From positions 1 to 35,949 of the forward strand of contig CADATP010000020.1 of assembly GCA_902790935.1 (NCBI GenBank): a stretch of 35,949 nt of DNA, read 5' to 3'. The position numbers and the translations under genes were made by a program. Below, one piece after another: positions 16,437 through 27,173 of this stretch. The stretch comes from an uncultured Lachnospiraceae bacterium (GTDB lineage Bacteria > Bacillota > Clostridia > Lachnospirales > Lachnospiraceae). The notes under the pieces are model-generated. The model ran no database searches and was not told where the DNA came from. It was given only the letters and a program-made list of their open reading frames with translations. Position 1 is the stretch's first letter. Every line of letters starts with the position of its first letter.

Positions 16437-18986
16437 CTACTCCAATTTTATATAGGTGATGAAATTGTTTCCGTAATCCTCGAACAATTCCGCCGCTTTA
16501 TCGTAGGACATCTTATCAAGAGTACCGGTTACAGGATTAAGCAGTACAACTATTTCCGTTGTGTCGTTATAACCTACGATCAGTAAAGCGTCATTCTCCC
16601 CCGTCAAAGTAAGTACCGGCGTTTCAATATTAACATAGTACAGCATCATGTCAAGTTCACAATCCGTTAAATCCAGAATCTTGCAATTCTCCAGATTGTC
16701 CTCAAGTATCTGCAGTACTGTGTTTCCTTCATCTAAAAGATACTGGGAATTTCTTATAACTCCCTCATTCTCCAGAAGTGCATCCAGACAGACTGCCAAA
16801 GTTGTCTCTCCCTCTTCACAGCCCCTGCCTTCAATCGACATTATCTGGTTTTTAGAGCTTCTCGGAGTCCTCTTCCAGATTATATCACCTTTTTCGTCTA
16901 TAACCCAGCCGGCTTTTAAATTGGCAAGCTCGATGGCATTGGAAGCCACATTGTAGATGTCGGCAACTCCGTATGCATCGTAAACCACATATCTCTTAAG
17001 CTTTTCGATCTCTAAAGCAAGATCTCTTCCTCCCTCGTATACCACTTCTTTCGGAATAGCAACCTTTAAAAGAGTACTGTTTACCTCCGAAGGAAGCTGA
17101 AGCTGAACGTATGTCTTGTATATATCAACAACTGCAGTGGCATCAGTGACATTTACTCCGCTGCTCATATCCTCAGCGGTAATATAGTCTGTCTTTTCCT
17201 CTTTTACCTTGCCCTTATCGTCTATAGATACGCGTTTCAGGGTAAGCTGATTGTCGTTTAATTCTACGCTTACGACATACAGCCCCTCATACTGGTAGTT
17301 CTTGATAAGAGAACCTTCCTCGTCGCAGATGACGATCCTGTACATTGGGAAGAAAAGGCGGCCCGAGCTTTCTCTTCTGACGTCCCGGATATGGGCTATT
17401 CCGTAGATTACATCCGGCCCTATAAATCCCAGGGATCTTATGCAATCTCCCTCCGGAACATTTATCTCTTTATCCTTTTCCGACTTAAGGTTCGTAAGTG
17501 TAATACTTCTCGATAGCTGTGAGTCCTCGTAAGCGCTGCGGCTGATAAGGATTCGATGGTCATAGCTCGTAACCAGCGTATCATCGCCCCCAAGGTCGTT
17601 TCGCACTGTGTAGCTCTTGTCCTCGAGATCTACGCAATATACCTTGTTTTCCAGAGCAAGGAAAAGATGCTCCTCTCTGTTAAGGTACAAAAGCGTATCA
17701 AGCTCGGCAGCCAAAATACCCCAGGATCTCTCGTAGGGAATATATATGAGTTCCTCTATAGTGTTAAGCTTTCCGTCAAAGTTGTATACTTCTATGCCTA
17801 CCTCGCCTTCATGGCGTCCGCTGTTCATATATCCGTAGACGGCAAATTTGATGGTGCCGCTTTCATCAATATCAAGGATCTTTATGCCATGAGCGCTCCG
17901 CATGGCTCTTTCGTCAAAATCATCATCTCCGGAAAAAGCAAATACTCTTGTTAGCTTATTTTCTTTAGCCTGGTAAGAATACAGTCTTCCTGAATAGATA
18001 AAGGCAACCGTATTTCCGTCCTCGCTCTCGGAGTACTCCACTCCTCTGTCTGCGATTCCGAGAACGATCTTATCGTTAACGCAAAGGTTCTTCTCATCCG
18101 GGAGCTGCTCCATAGTTCTTTGATAGTCGATAAGGAGCATCCTCTCTTTTCCGGTCTTAATACGGAAATACTCGGTTAGTCTGTAATACACCCTGTCCTT
18201 TTCATCCCCGGAAAAGACAATATAGTCCGTTGTTACCTCCGCCATCTGGTCGGATATTTCCTTGATCTCGATAGCGGGCTCTTCTGTCTGGGTCAGGTCT
18301 AAATCACCATAGGTTATCTGATCGAGACTGGAATGTATGTCTACGCTGGCGAAGGATGAGTTATCATTAAGGGATGAATTTGTCTCTAAATATTTTCTTA
18401 TCTCCGAGGCATTTTCTTTGTCAAAGAGCTTGTCGTGAAAGTACTGCACAAACTCTAATTTTTCGTCGCATTCAAGCTCGTCACCCCAGATAATATCGGT
18501 ATAGTAGTAATAGTTTTTATCCTCTTCATCGGTCAAAACTATCTCCAGAGAATACAAAACATCCTTTGTCAAAAGGTCTTTCAGTGAAAGATCGAGACTT
18601 AAATACTCCTCGGATTTTTTAATCTCCGGAAGGTCCCCGTACTCGACCAGTCTATCACCATCGGTTGTCCTTACTTCGTAGGAAACTTTTCTTATATCTT
18701 TAGAGTATGTCTTTACTCTAAATGACAGCTTACGGTCACTCGAAAGAACCGTAACATTTTCTCCGGCCTCGCTTACGTTTCTTTTATCTACATATCCAAA
18801 GAGCTTATTATAGGAAAAATCTCCCCGGATCATACTGATAACAGGCAAAGTGGCCGGTTCCATGTCCATTGTTATATTGTCTATATCTCTGTTCAGGATC
18901 TCGGAAGCTATAAACAAAGTAGCGATAAACACGCTTATAAAGACAAATATACGTATTAAGTTTTTCCTTATTACGGAAAAGTTCAT
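16437..18986 (-). CDS. Large membrane-anchored protein of unknown function with beta-propeller-like core
   Basis: I do not recognise a characterised family. The 849 residues begin with a short basic stretch and one transmembrane segment (about 11-28), so most of the chain is predicted outside the membrane. Residues about 300-620 are rich in beta strands with repeats such as NTVAFIYSGRLYSYQ and EHLFLALENKVYCVD, suggesting a WD40- or TolB-like propeller. The last 130 residues (GCEEGETTLAVCLDALL from 722; ENDALLIVGYND near 797-808; LLNPVTG near 815-821) resemble the layout of a papain/C39-like peptidase, but the position where a His before the VGY strand is expected holds D799, so it may be inactive. 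An AAGGTGA site precedes the ATG. It lies upstream of murC in the same direction, hinting at a cell-wall or surface role. Confidence 0.8.
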   Translation of the reverse strand: MNFSVIRKNLIRIFVFISVFIATLFIASEILNRDIDNITMDMEPATLPVISMIRGDFSYNKLFGYVDKRNVSEAGENVTVLSSDRKLSFRVKTYSKDIRKVSYEVRTTDGDRLVEYGDLPEIKKSEEYLSLDLSLKDLLTKDVLYSLEIVLTDEEDKNYYYYTDIIWGDELECDEKLEFVQYFHDKLFDKENASEIRKYLETNSSLNDNSSFASVDIHSSLDQITYGDLDLTQTEEPAIEIKEISDQMAEVTTDYIVFSGDEKDRVYYRLTEYFRIKTGKERMLLIDYQRTMEQLPDEKNLCVNDKIVLGIADRGVEYSESEDGNTVAFIYSGRLYSYQAKENKLTRVFAFSGDDDFDERAMRSAHGIKILDIDESGTIKFAVYGYMNSGRHEGEVGIEVYNFDGKLNTIEELIYIPYERSWGILAAELDTLLYLNREEHLFLALENKVYCVDLEDKSYTVRNDLGGDDTLVTSYDHRILISRSAYEDSQLSRSITLTNLKSEKDKEINVPEGDCIRSLGFIGPDVIYGIAHIRDVRRESSGRLFFPMYRIVICDEEGSLIKNYQYEGLYVVSVELNDNQLTLKRVSIDDKGKVKEEKTDYITAEDMSSGVNVTDATAVVDIYKTYVQLQLPSEVNSTLLKVAIPKEVVYEGGRDLALEIEKLKRYVVYDAYGVADIYNVASNAIELANLKAGWVIDEKGDIIWKRTPRSSKNQIMSIEGRGCEEGETTLAVCLDALLENEGVIRNSQYLLDEGNTVLQILEDNLENCKILDLTDCELDMMLYYVNIETPVLTLTGENDALLIVGYNDTTEIVVLLNPVTGTLDKMSYDKAAELFEDYGNNFITYIKLE

Positions 18987-19053
18987 TGATCGTCACCTTT
19001 TGTTTCGGTCGTTTTTCTTAACAGTTAAAGTCTGCAATTTTCCGTTAAGAAAA

Positions 19054-19080
19054 TAAAGGCGCCCCTGGCGGGCGCCTTTA
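19054..19080 (-). terminator. Terminator of the ATP synthase operon
   Basis: TAAAGGCGCCC / GGGCGCCTTTA form a perfect 11-bp stem with a 5-nt loop, followed on the minus strand by TTTTCTTAAC. It lies 28 bp after the atpC stop. The T-rich flank also forms the inverted repeat TTTTCTTAAC / GTTAAGAAAA (19013-19053). Confidence 0.9.
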
Positions 19081-19108
19081 GGCTTATTAGATTGTATCAC
19101 ACAATCCT

Positions 19109-19510
19109 TTATTTTAAAACATTAATTCGTGCCATAGCTCTCTGAAGCGCAGTCTCCGCCCTTGCAACATCAAGATCCTCGTATCTGTTCTTCAGTCTTT
19201 CCTTGGCACGGGCAAGCGCTTCGTTTGCACGCTTTTCATCAATCTCGTCGGGCCACTCGACAATTTCCGCAAGAATAGAGATAGCATCCGGCAGAATCTC
19301 AGCAAATCCTGAGTGCAGTGCGGCAATCCTCTCTCCGTCTTTTTCATGGATGCGAAGGATGCCGGGCTTAACGATTACCGTAAGAGGAATATGACCCGGA
19401 TAAACTCCGATTTCTCCCTCGGTCGTATTAAATTCTACCATTTGGGCTTCTCCCTCATAAAACACTCTCTCGGGTGTTATTATGCGGAGGTTGAACATAT
19501 TGTCAGCCAT
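19109..19510 (-). CDS. atpC: F1 ATP synthase epsilon subunit
   Basis: Epsilon is part of the central stalk and can inhibit ATP hydrolysis. The 133 residues have the N-terminal beta-sandwich (FNLRIITPERVFYEGEA, EGEIGVYPGHIPL) and the C-terminal helical hairpin (KRANEALARAKERLKN, EDLDVARAETALQRAMARI), full length for the family. It is the last gene of the operon, 68 bp after atpD, and is followed by a strong terminator. Confidence 0.97.
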   Translation of the reverse strand: MADNMFNLRIITPERVFYEGEAQMVEFNTTEGEIGVYPGHIPLTVIVKPGILRIHEKDGERIAALHSGFAEILPDAISILAEIVEWPDEIDEKRANEALARAKERLKNRYEDLDVARAETALQRAMARINVLK

Positions 19511-19578
19511 ATAAACTCCTTTTTAAACCGGCAGGTTGAAAGACACTTGCAGCATCTTACCGATGGCTATAGCAATAA

Positions 19579-20979
<1,401 letters not shown>

Positions 20980-21018
20980 TTATAACCTCATTTCCGCCGC
21001 TTAAGCGGCATAAACTGA

Positions 21019-21867
21019 TTATCCGATTGCTTCCGAGCCTGCGATAATCTCCGTAAGTTCCTGTGTGATGGATCCCTGACGGGCTCTGTTGTACTGGAGC
21101 GAGAGCTTGTCGATCATCTCTTCCGCATTGCTGGTCGCATTGTCCATGGCCTGCATACGGGCTCCGTTCTCACTGGCGATAGCTTCTTTCAGTCCTCCGT
21201 ATATCAGACTGCTGATATACTTGGGGATAATCATATCTATCGCATCCACATCTTCAGGTTCAAAGTTCATTACCGCCGAAGCCTCGTCCTCGTCCTCTGC
21301 CTCTACAGGCAGGAGTTTGATAAGTCTCGGCTCCTGGCTAACGGTATTTTTGAAGAAAGTATATGCAAGGTAGATCTCTCCGATCTCTCCGGCTTCAAAG
21401 GATTTAAGAAGCCTGGCGGTAAGCGCGTTTACCTCCGAATATAAGGGATCTTCGATCACTTCCGGCATATCCTCCCTGATAGTGTATCCGTATCTTGCAA
21501 AAGCCTCGCGGCCCTTGTTTCCGATAGTATAGATATCAAGGTCTTCTTTCTTAAAAGCATCATTTCTGGTAATCAGTTTTACCACATTGGAATTATAGCC
21601 GCCGGCTAAACCTCTGTTGGAAGTTATTACCACCACAGCCTTTCTCTCGGACTCTCCCGGGATAAGGTATCTGTGTTCGATATGTCCGACGCGTGAAAGA
21701 ATACTGTTCACCGTGCGGAACATACTGTCGAAGTAGTACTGGGATTTCTCTGCAGCCGCTCTGGCTCTCTGGAGCTTAACGGTGGATACAAGCTTCATAG
21801 CTTTTGTGATCTGCTGAGTTCCCTGTATACTGGTCTTCCGGCGTTTAATATCACGCATTGATGCCAT
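21019..21867 (-). CDS. atpG: F1 ATP synthase gamma subunit
   Basis: Gamma is the rotating central shaft of F1. The 282 residues have the N-terminal coiled-coil helix (IKRRKTSIQGTQQITKAM), the conserved ITSNRGLAGGYNSNV in the middle and the C-terminal helix (MDNATSNAEEMIDKLS, YNRARQGSITQELTEI). It lies 24 bp after atpA and 39 bp before atpD. Confidence 0.98.
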   Translation of the reverse strand: MASMRDIKRRKTSIQGTQQITKAMKLVSTVKLQRARAAAEKSQYYFDSMFRTVNSILSRVGHIEHRYLIPGESERKAVVVITSNRGLAGGYNSNVVKLITRNDAFKKEDLDIYTIGNKGREAFARYGYTIREDMPEVIEDPLYSEVNALTARLLKSFEAGEIGEIYLAYTFFKNTVSQEPRLIKLLPVEAEDEDEASAVMNFEPEDVDAIDMIIPKYISSLIYGGLKEAIASENGARMQAMDNATSNAEEMIDKLSLQYNRARQGSITQELTEIIAGSEAIG

Positions 21868-21891
21868 AATATATTACCTCATCTTTGTGTT

Positions 21892-23403
21892 TCACGCCTT
21901 AAGGAAATCGGCCTTGAACTGTTCGATCGCTTTCTTAAGCTTCTCTTCGATCTCGTCGGAGATAACCTTATCTGTAGCGATTGAATTCGGAACCTCAGGA
22001 TACTTTGTATCGAGGAACTCGAAGAATTCTTTTTCAAAGCGTGTGATATCCTCAACAGGAACGTCAAGCAGATACTTTCTTGTAACTGCATAGATAATGA
22101 TAACCTGATACTGAACCGGCATAGGTGAATACTGAGGCTGCTTAAGAACCTCTTTGATTCTTTCACCTTGAGCAAGTTTTTCCTTGGTATCATTATCAAG
22201 TTCCGATCCGAACTGCGCGAAGGATGCAAGCTCTCTGTACTGAGCAAGCTCGGTACGGATGGGCGCTGCGATCTTCTTCATAGCCTTGATCTGTGCCGCA
22301 CCACCTACACGGGATACGGAAAGTCCGGCGTTAACAGCGGGACGGAAACCGGAGTTGAACATCTCTGTCTCAAGATAGATCTGACCGTCTGTGATTGAGA
22401 TAACGTTGGTAGGGATGTATGCCGATACGTCGCCTGCCTGGGTCTCAATGATGGGAAGGGCGGTAAGAGATCCTCCGCCGTACTCATCGCTCATACGAGC
22501 CGCACGCTCAAGAAGTCTTGAGTGGAGATAGAATACGTCTCCGGGATATGCCTCACGTCCGGGTGGACGACGGAGGAGCAAGGAGAGTGTACGGTATGCG
22601 GTAGCGTGCTTACTTAGGTCATCATAGATAACGAGCACGTCCTGTCCGCTCTCCATCCATTCCTCACCGATAGCGCATCCGGAATAAGGAGCGATATACT
22701 GAAGGGGTGCAAGGTCGCTGGCTGTCGATACAACAACGGTTGTATATGACATTGCGCCAAACTCCTCCAGAGTTTTAACGATGTTTGCTACGGTAGAAGC
22801 CTTCTGACCGATAGCAACATAGATACATTTTACATTTTGTCCCTTCTGGTTGATGATGGTATCGATCGCGATCGCGGTCTTACCTGTCTGACGGTCTCCA
22901 ATAATGAGCTCACGCTGACCTCTTCCGATAGGGATCATAGAGTCGATAGCCTTGATACCGGTCTGAAGAGGGGTATCTACGCTCTTACGGGTAATAACGC
23001 CGCTGGCAACTCTCTCAATCTTACGATATTTGGTTGTCTGGATAGGGCCTTTGCCATCGATGGGCTGTCCGAGAGCATTAACTACTCGTCCAAGCATTGC
23101 ATCGCCTACGGGAACCTCAACTACTCGTCCGGTCGTCTTAACAAGATCGCCTTCGTTGATGTTCCTGGAGTTTCCGAGGAGAACTACACCGACGTTATCT
23201 TCCTCAAGGTTTAAGACCATTCCGTAGATGTCTCCGGGGAACTCAAGAAGCTCACCCTGCATAGCGTTCTCAAGACCGTGAACACGAGCAATACCGTCCG
23301 CCACCTGAATGACCGTACCTACATCAGCCACATCAAGGGTGGATGCATATCTTTTGATCTGTTCCTTGATGACAGAACTTATTTCTTCAGGTTTTAAATT
23401 CAT
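21892..23403 (-). CDS. atpA: F1 ATP synthase alpha subunit
   Basis: Alpha forms the hexamer with beta and holds the non-catalytic nucleotide sites. The 503 residues contain the Walker A motif GDRQTGKT (169-176), the [10 protein letters not shown] region, and the signature [17 protein letters not shown]. Length and motifs are typical. It follows atpH by 30 bp. Confidence 0.99.
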   Translation of the reverse strand: MNLKPEEISSVIKEQIKRYASTLDVADVGTVIQVADGIARVHGLENAMQGELLEFPGDIYGMVLNLEEDNVGVVLLGNSRNINEGDLVKTTGRVVEVPVGDAMLGRVVNALGQPIDGKGPIQTTKYRKIERVASGVITRKSVDTPLQTGIKAIDSMIPIGRGQRELIIGDRQTGKTAIAIDTIINQKGQNVKCIYVAIGQKASTVANIVKTLEEFGAMSYTTVVVSTASDLAPLQYIAPYSGCAIGEEWMESGQDVLVIYDDLSKHATAYRTLSLLLRRPPGREAYPGDVFYLHSRLLERAARMSDEYGGGSLTALPIIETQAGDVSAYIPTNVISITDGQIYLETEMFNSGFRPAVNAGLSVSRVGGAAQIKAMKKIAAPIRTELAQYRELASFAQFGSELDNDTKEKLAQGERIKEVLKQPQYSPMPVQYQVIIIYAVTRKYLLDVPVEDITRFEKEFFEFLDTKYPEVPNSIATDKVISDEIEEKLKKAIEQFKADFLKA

Positions 23404-23433
23404 TGCCTTAATAGCACCTTTCTTCCTGCCGGG

Positions 23434-23982
23434 TTACCCCAGCTGGAGTTCTAATAATTCCTTTGTCAAATCATTCAATCTGCTCTTGATACTCGAATCC
23501 ACAACACGGTCACCGATCCGGATAACCATGCCTCCGATAAGAGAAGGGTCAACATCATAATGCATCTCGAGAGTGTTGTAATCGGTAGTCTCAAGAAGCT
23601 TATCCCTGACCTTGCTCTTACCTTCTAAATCAAGCGCTTTCGGTGTGACCACATAGGCAACACCGATTCCGCGGAATTCTTTCTCTTTCTCGATGAAATA
23701 ATCAAATATGGCGTCGATTTCCTTGAATCTTTCTTTTTCGACGATTATACGGATAAATCCTGTGATCTCGTCGCTGGTACGCCCTTTAAATACGTCATCG
23801 ACTACCTTCAGCTTATCCTGCTTAGCTACTCCCGGGTGAAGCATAAGCTGCTTAAACTCGGGATTGGAATCAAGTATCTCGCGCACGGATTGAATTTCCT
23901 CAAGCATCTCAGATGCTTTGTCTTCCTCGTGCGCAAGCTCAAATAAAGCTTCGCCGTAGGTTTTGGAAACTAATTTTGCCAT
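23434..23982 (-). CDS. atpH: F1 ATP synthase delta subunit
   Basis: Delta links F1 to the peripheral b stalk. The 182 residues begin with the family pattern KTYGEALFELAHEEDK and end with the conserved VDPSLIGGMVIRIGDRVVDSSIKSRL. Its ATG overlaps the end of atpF by 13 bp, which implies translational coupling. Confidence 0.97.
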   Translation of the reverse strand: MAKLVSKTYGEALFELAHEEDKASEMLEEIQSVREILDSNPEFKQLMLHPGVAKQDKLKVVDDVFKGRTSDEITGFIRIIVEKERFKEIDAIFDYFIEKEKEFRGIGVAYVVTPKALDLEGKSKVRDKLLETTDYNTLEMHYDVDPSLIGGMVIRIGDRVVDSSIKSRLNDLTKELLELQLG

Positions 23983-24509
23983 GTGCTTTTACCTATTTCC
24001 TTAAGCGTGTCTTCTACCAATTTGTCCTGTATGGTGGTATCGATTTTCTCGGATACTACCTTTTCAGCTATCATAGAAGCTACAACGATCATCTCGCGTT
24101 TTACTTCATCCATTGCCTTTTGCTTTTCAAGCTCTGCTTCAGTACGGGCATGGGCGATGATTCTGTCAGCCTCGCTGCGGGCCTCCTCGAGAACTCTGTT
24201 CTCACCCTCTAAGGCACGCTTTCTGGCGCTGCTTAAGATTTCCTCCGACTCTTTGTCGATGTTCTTAAGCTTATCCTCATACTCCGCCTTAAGTTTCTCG
24301 GCCTCGCTCTTTAGATCCGCCGCATCCTGAATTTCGTCATGGATACGTTGTTTACGGTTATTGAGCATCTTACGGGCCGGATTAAACAAAAGAAAACTGA
24401 ATGCAAAAAACAAAACGAAGATAGCTATTGCGGATAGAAAGAAGTCAGCTCCAAGCTGAAGATCCAGACCAAACAATCTGGATAATGAATCTCCTTCCAA
24501 AAGTATCAT
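23970..24509 (-). CDS. atpF: Fo ATP synthase b subunit
   Basis: Subunit b makes the peripheral stalk. The 179 residues have one N-terminal transmembrane segment (about 22-43) and then a long charged helix predicted as coiled coil (NRKQRIHDEIQDAADLK onward), typical of a single b-type subunit. It lies 28 bp after atpE and its 3' end overlaps atpH. Confidence 0.97.
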   Translation of the reverse strand: MILLEGDSLSRLFGLDLQLGADFFLSAIAIFVLFFAFSFLLFNPARKMLNNRKQRIHDEIQDAADLKSEAEKLKAEYEDKLKNIDKESEEILSSARKRALEGENRVLEEARSEADRIIAHARTEAELEKQKAMDEVKREMIVVASMIAEKVVSEKIDTTIQDKLVEDTLKEIGKSTWQN

Positions 24510-24537
24510 TCGTTTTCTCCTTTCAATTAAACCTTAA

Positions 24538-24873
<336 letters not shown>

Positions 24874-24892
24874 TTACCTAAAGTAGTAATCT

Positions 24893-25621
24893 TTACTTGT
24901 CGCCTCTTGCATTTGAAATATACGTCATGGTCAGCATACAGAAAACGTATGTCTGGATTGCTCCGGAGAAAAGGTCGAAATACACATGCAGTGCAGCCGG
25001 CCATCCTATCGCTATCCACTTAAGCAAGCCGTAGATAAGTGCCATCATAACCGTTCCCGAAAGAACGTTTGCGAAAAGACGAAGGCTCAGTGAGATCGGT
25101 ACCGCAATATCCGAAATGATATTGATGGGCAGCCATATAGGCAGCCATGGCGGCAACGGAGAACACTTATCTTTCCAAATGTCTATAGGCTTATTATGCG
25201 TCCAGGTATTTACATGTATCAGCACAAAGGTGATCACGCCTAACGCAAGAGTCGTTCCGTAGTCGGCTGTGGGGGGCCTTAAGCCCAAAAGTCCTGAAAT
25301 GTTACTGAACAATATAAAGATGAATATTGTTCCGATGTAGTTGTAAAATTTCGGTGCTGCTCGTCCCATGGTTTTGTCAACCATTCCATCAAGCATCTCA
25401 ACTATCATTTCAATGGCATTTTGGAAGCCGGTCGGCTCGTCCTTAGCCTTTGCAAGGCATCTGTTGGCGGCGATGGCAAATCCGATCAGGATAAGCATCA
25501 CTATCAGCAGACAAACATGCGTCGTCGTAATCCACACTTCTCCGAGTCCGAAGAAATTGTACTTGAAAATACCGTGGACCATAAAGTCAATGTCATCGGC
25601 AAGCAAAACACAATAGTTCAT
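24893..25621 (-). CDS. atpB: Fo ATP synthase a subunit
   Basis: Subunit a forms the ion half-channels next to the c ring. The 242 residues have five to six hydrophobic segments and the essential arginine in SLSLRLFANVLSG (R181), with SNISGLLGLRPPT earlier. The ATG follows a near-ideal AAGGAGGTGA site. It lies between the subunit I gene (48 bp) and atpE. Confidence 0.97.
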   Translation of the reverse strand: MNYCVLLADDIDFMVHGIFKYNFFGLGEVWITTTHVCLLIVMLILIGFAIAANRCLAKAKDEPTGFQNAIEMIVEMLDGMVDKTMGRAAPKFYNYIGTIFIFILFSNISGLLGLRPPTADYGTTLALGVITFVLIHVNTWTHNKPIDIWKDKCSPLPPWLPIWLPINIISDIAVPISLSLRLFANVLSGTVMMALIYGLLKWIAIGWPAALHVYFDLFSGAIQTYVFCMLTMTYISNARGDK

Positions 25622-25669
25622 AGCTTCACCTCCTTACCTTTTTTATAGTAGAGCCCGTATTAAATTGTT

Positions 25670-26149
25670 TTAGGTCTGTTTTATATTTTCCGCCTCTTTA
25701 GCTTCCGTAAGAGCCTTGTACTCCTCCTCTGTCATGGGAACAGGGTCGGTTTCGTTAAAGACGCGGTTATATACTTTGTGGGTCTGCGGTTGTATAAGCG
25801 CCCCGACTTTAAGGGACATATATCCTAAAAAGGAAAGGAGCGGATTAAAAAAACCCGTTATACATATAACTGCAAAAGCAGCTACAACCACAGCATATCT
25901 TAAAATATATGAAAATGTAATCTTTTTTTTGGCAGCTCCTTCGGGAAAATCCAGAGCTCTGTCAAGGCTTCTGTACATATGAAGAGAAGCAAGAAGGGCA
26001 AGTATAGTCCCGATCCAGAGCGAAGCCGAATGAATTCCAAGCTTCCTGCTGAATATACATACCGCTATCTGGCAGACAGCCGTAAAAACTATCATCCCGC
26101 TCCAGAGTTCCAAAAGGGTTCTGTTACTTTTTTTAAGAAAGTTAATCAT
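25670..26149 (-). CDS. ATP synthase subunit I-like membrane protein
   Basis: This 159-residue protein has four predicted membrane segments (about 14-33, 42-59, 82-101 and 103-115) and a charged C-terminal tail. Position and topology match the AtpI/subunit I type encoded at the start of many atp operons, which helps c-ring assembly or ion uptake. Sequence conservation in this family is low, so the call rests partly on context. Its start overlaps the end of atpZ by 8 bp. Confidence 0.75.
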   Translation of the reverse strand: MINFLKKSNRTLLELWSGMIVFTAVCQIAVCIFSRKLGIHSASLWIGTILALLASLHMYRSLDRALDFPEGAAKKKITFSYILRYAVVVAAFAVICITGFFNPLLSFLGYMSLKVGALIQPQTHKVYNRVFNETDPVPMTEEEYKALTEAKEAENIKQT

Positions 26150-26510
26150 CTACTTTCTCCGGAGTCTTTTCTTCTTTATCGTTTAAACCCGCCTCATCCA
26201 AAGACCCTTCAGTACGCCTCGGGCGATTTAAGATATTCCGCTCGGGCTCTTTACTCTTTTCATTTGCAATTTTCATCGCAAGCCGGTAAACAGCCTGAGC
26301 GCCGGCTATAGCGCCGACAAAAAAGCATACTATGATAATCCAGGAAGTGTGAAAGTACTTGTCAAGAAAATATCCGCCCGCCGAAAGACCTCCGATGGGT
26401 ACCAGCATGTATAGAGTGAATTGTGTTATAAGGCTTAAATTTCGGTATATGCTGCTGTTATCTTCCCGCTTTTTTCTTTTCTTTCCGTTATCATCAAGTC
26501 TATCAGGCAT
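26142..26510 (-). CDS. atpZ: AtpZ/AtpI-family protein
   Basis: This 122-residue protein has a charged N-terminus (DNGKKRKKRED), two transmembrane helices (about 24-48 with VPIGGLSAGGYFLDKYF and 53-74 with FFVGAIAGAQAVYRL) and an acidic/basic tail, the pattern of AtpZ-type proteins that accompany F-ATPases, especially Na+-coupled ones. I start it at ATG 26510 after a GGGGG tract. The longer frame begins with TTG at 26555, which lies inside the predicted -10 hexamer and so cannot be translated from that promoter. It is the first gene of the operon. Confidence 0.8.
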   Translation of the reverse strand: MPDRLDDNGKKRKKREDNSSIYRNLSLITQFTLYMLVPIGGLSAGGYFLDKYFHTSWIIIVCFFVGAIAGAQAVYRLAMKIANEKSKEPERNILNRPRRTEGSLDEAGLNDKEEKTPEKVDD

Positions 26511-26554
26511 TTTTCCCCCAGCAACCAAAAATAAAGCATTAAAATATATCGACA

Positions 26555-26583
26555 ATTATAACTAAAAATGCTAAAAAAGTCTA
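26555..26583 (-). promoter_or_regulatory. Promoter of the ATP synthase operon
   Basis: On the minus strand TAGACT (26578-26583), a 17-bp spacer and a consensus TATAAT (26555-26560). Start near 26548 gives a leader of about 38 nt. Confidence 0.65.
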
Positions 26584-26600
26584 TAAAAAAAGCGACACTA

Positions 26601-26609
26601 TGCTATAAT
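26601..26609 (+). promoter_or_regulatory. Extended -10 promoter of the DUF402 gene
   Basis: TGCTATAAT is a consensus extended -10 located 24 bp before the ATG. The region where a -35 would lie overlaps the -35 of the divergent atp promoter. Confidence 0.6.
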
Positions 26610-26632
26610 TTATAAAAATTGGAGGTCAAAGT

Positions 26633-27112
26633 ATGGAAAAGCTCAAAATATTCAGAAAACGGATAATTCCTGCAGAATGTATCCTCCTTGATAAAGATAT
26701 TATCGTTGAAAGGACCGACGAGCATATTATCACAAGCTGGCATACAATTCGCCCCAAGGATGAATTTGACCATGGTACGTCCTGCTATTTTTTGAATGAT
26801 GGGATCAAGGTCAGCAAGTTCTATCGAAGCGACGGAAGTCTGCTCTACTGGTACTGTGATGTAGTTCAATACGACTTCTCCGAAGACGGGAACTCTCTTA
26901 CGGTTACCGATCTTCTCGCCGACGTGATCCTCTATCCCAGCGGCAGGATGAAGGTCGTAGATCTTGACGAACTGGCTGACGCCAAAGAGCAGGGGCTGAT
27001 CACAGACGAGCAGATGATAAACTGCCTGCGGCAGCTTGACAATCTGTTGTCACTCATCGCCCGGGATAAATTCGATCGTTTCCAGGCTTGCCTCGATTAT
27101 AAGGGATTGTAA
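26633..27112 (+). CDS. DUF402 domain protein
   Basis: The 159 residues match the DUF402 layout: a beta-barrel with YWYCDVVQYDF, then LLADVILYPSGRMKVVDLDEL and a helical tail (ITDEQMINCLRQLDNLLSLI). DUF402/FomD-like relatives include nucleoside di/triphosphate phosphatases that use the conserved acidic residues with divalent metal. Whether this one hydrolyses nucleotides is not shown. It has a strong GGAGGT site, its own promoter divergent from the atp operon, and a shared terminator with the gene opposite. Confidence 0.85.
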   Translation: MEKLKIFRKRIIPAECILLDKDIIVERTDEHIITSWHTIRPKDEFDHGTSCYFLNDGIKVSKFYRSDGSLLYWYCDVVQYDFSEDGNSLTVTDLLADVILYPSGRMKVVDLDELADAKEQGLITDEQMINCLRQLDNLLSLIARDKFDRFQACLDYKGL

Positions 27113-27113
27113 T

Positions 27114-27153
27114 AAAAAAAGGTGGCGGATTCAAAATATGAATTCGCCACCTT
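27114..27153. terminator. Bidirectional terminator between the DUF402 and Uma2 genes
   Basis: AAGGTGGCG / CGCCACCTT (27119-27127 and 27145-27153) form a 9-bp stem extended by GATTC/GAATT with one G:U pair. The minus strand continues into TTTTTTTATT and the plus strand into AATTGTTTTATTTTT, so it can serve both convergent genes. Confidence 0.9.
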
Positions 27154-27173
27154 AATTGTTTTATTTTTCCGTT

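Noticed and set aside
26511-26555. TTG-initiated N-terminal extension of the AtpZ-type protein
   Set aside because: The TTG lies within the predicted -10 hexamer, while ATG 26510 has a G-rich ribosome site.
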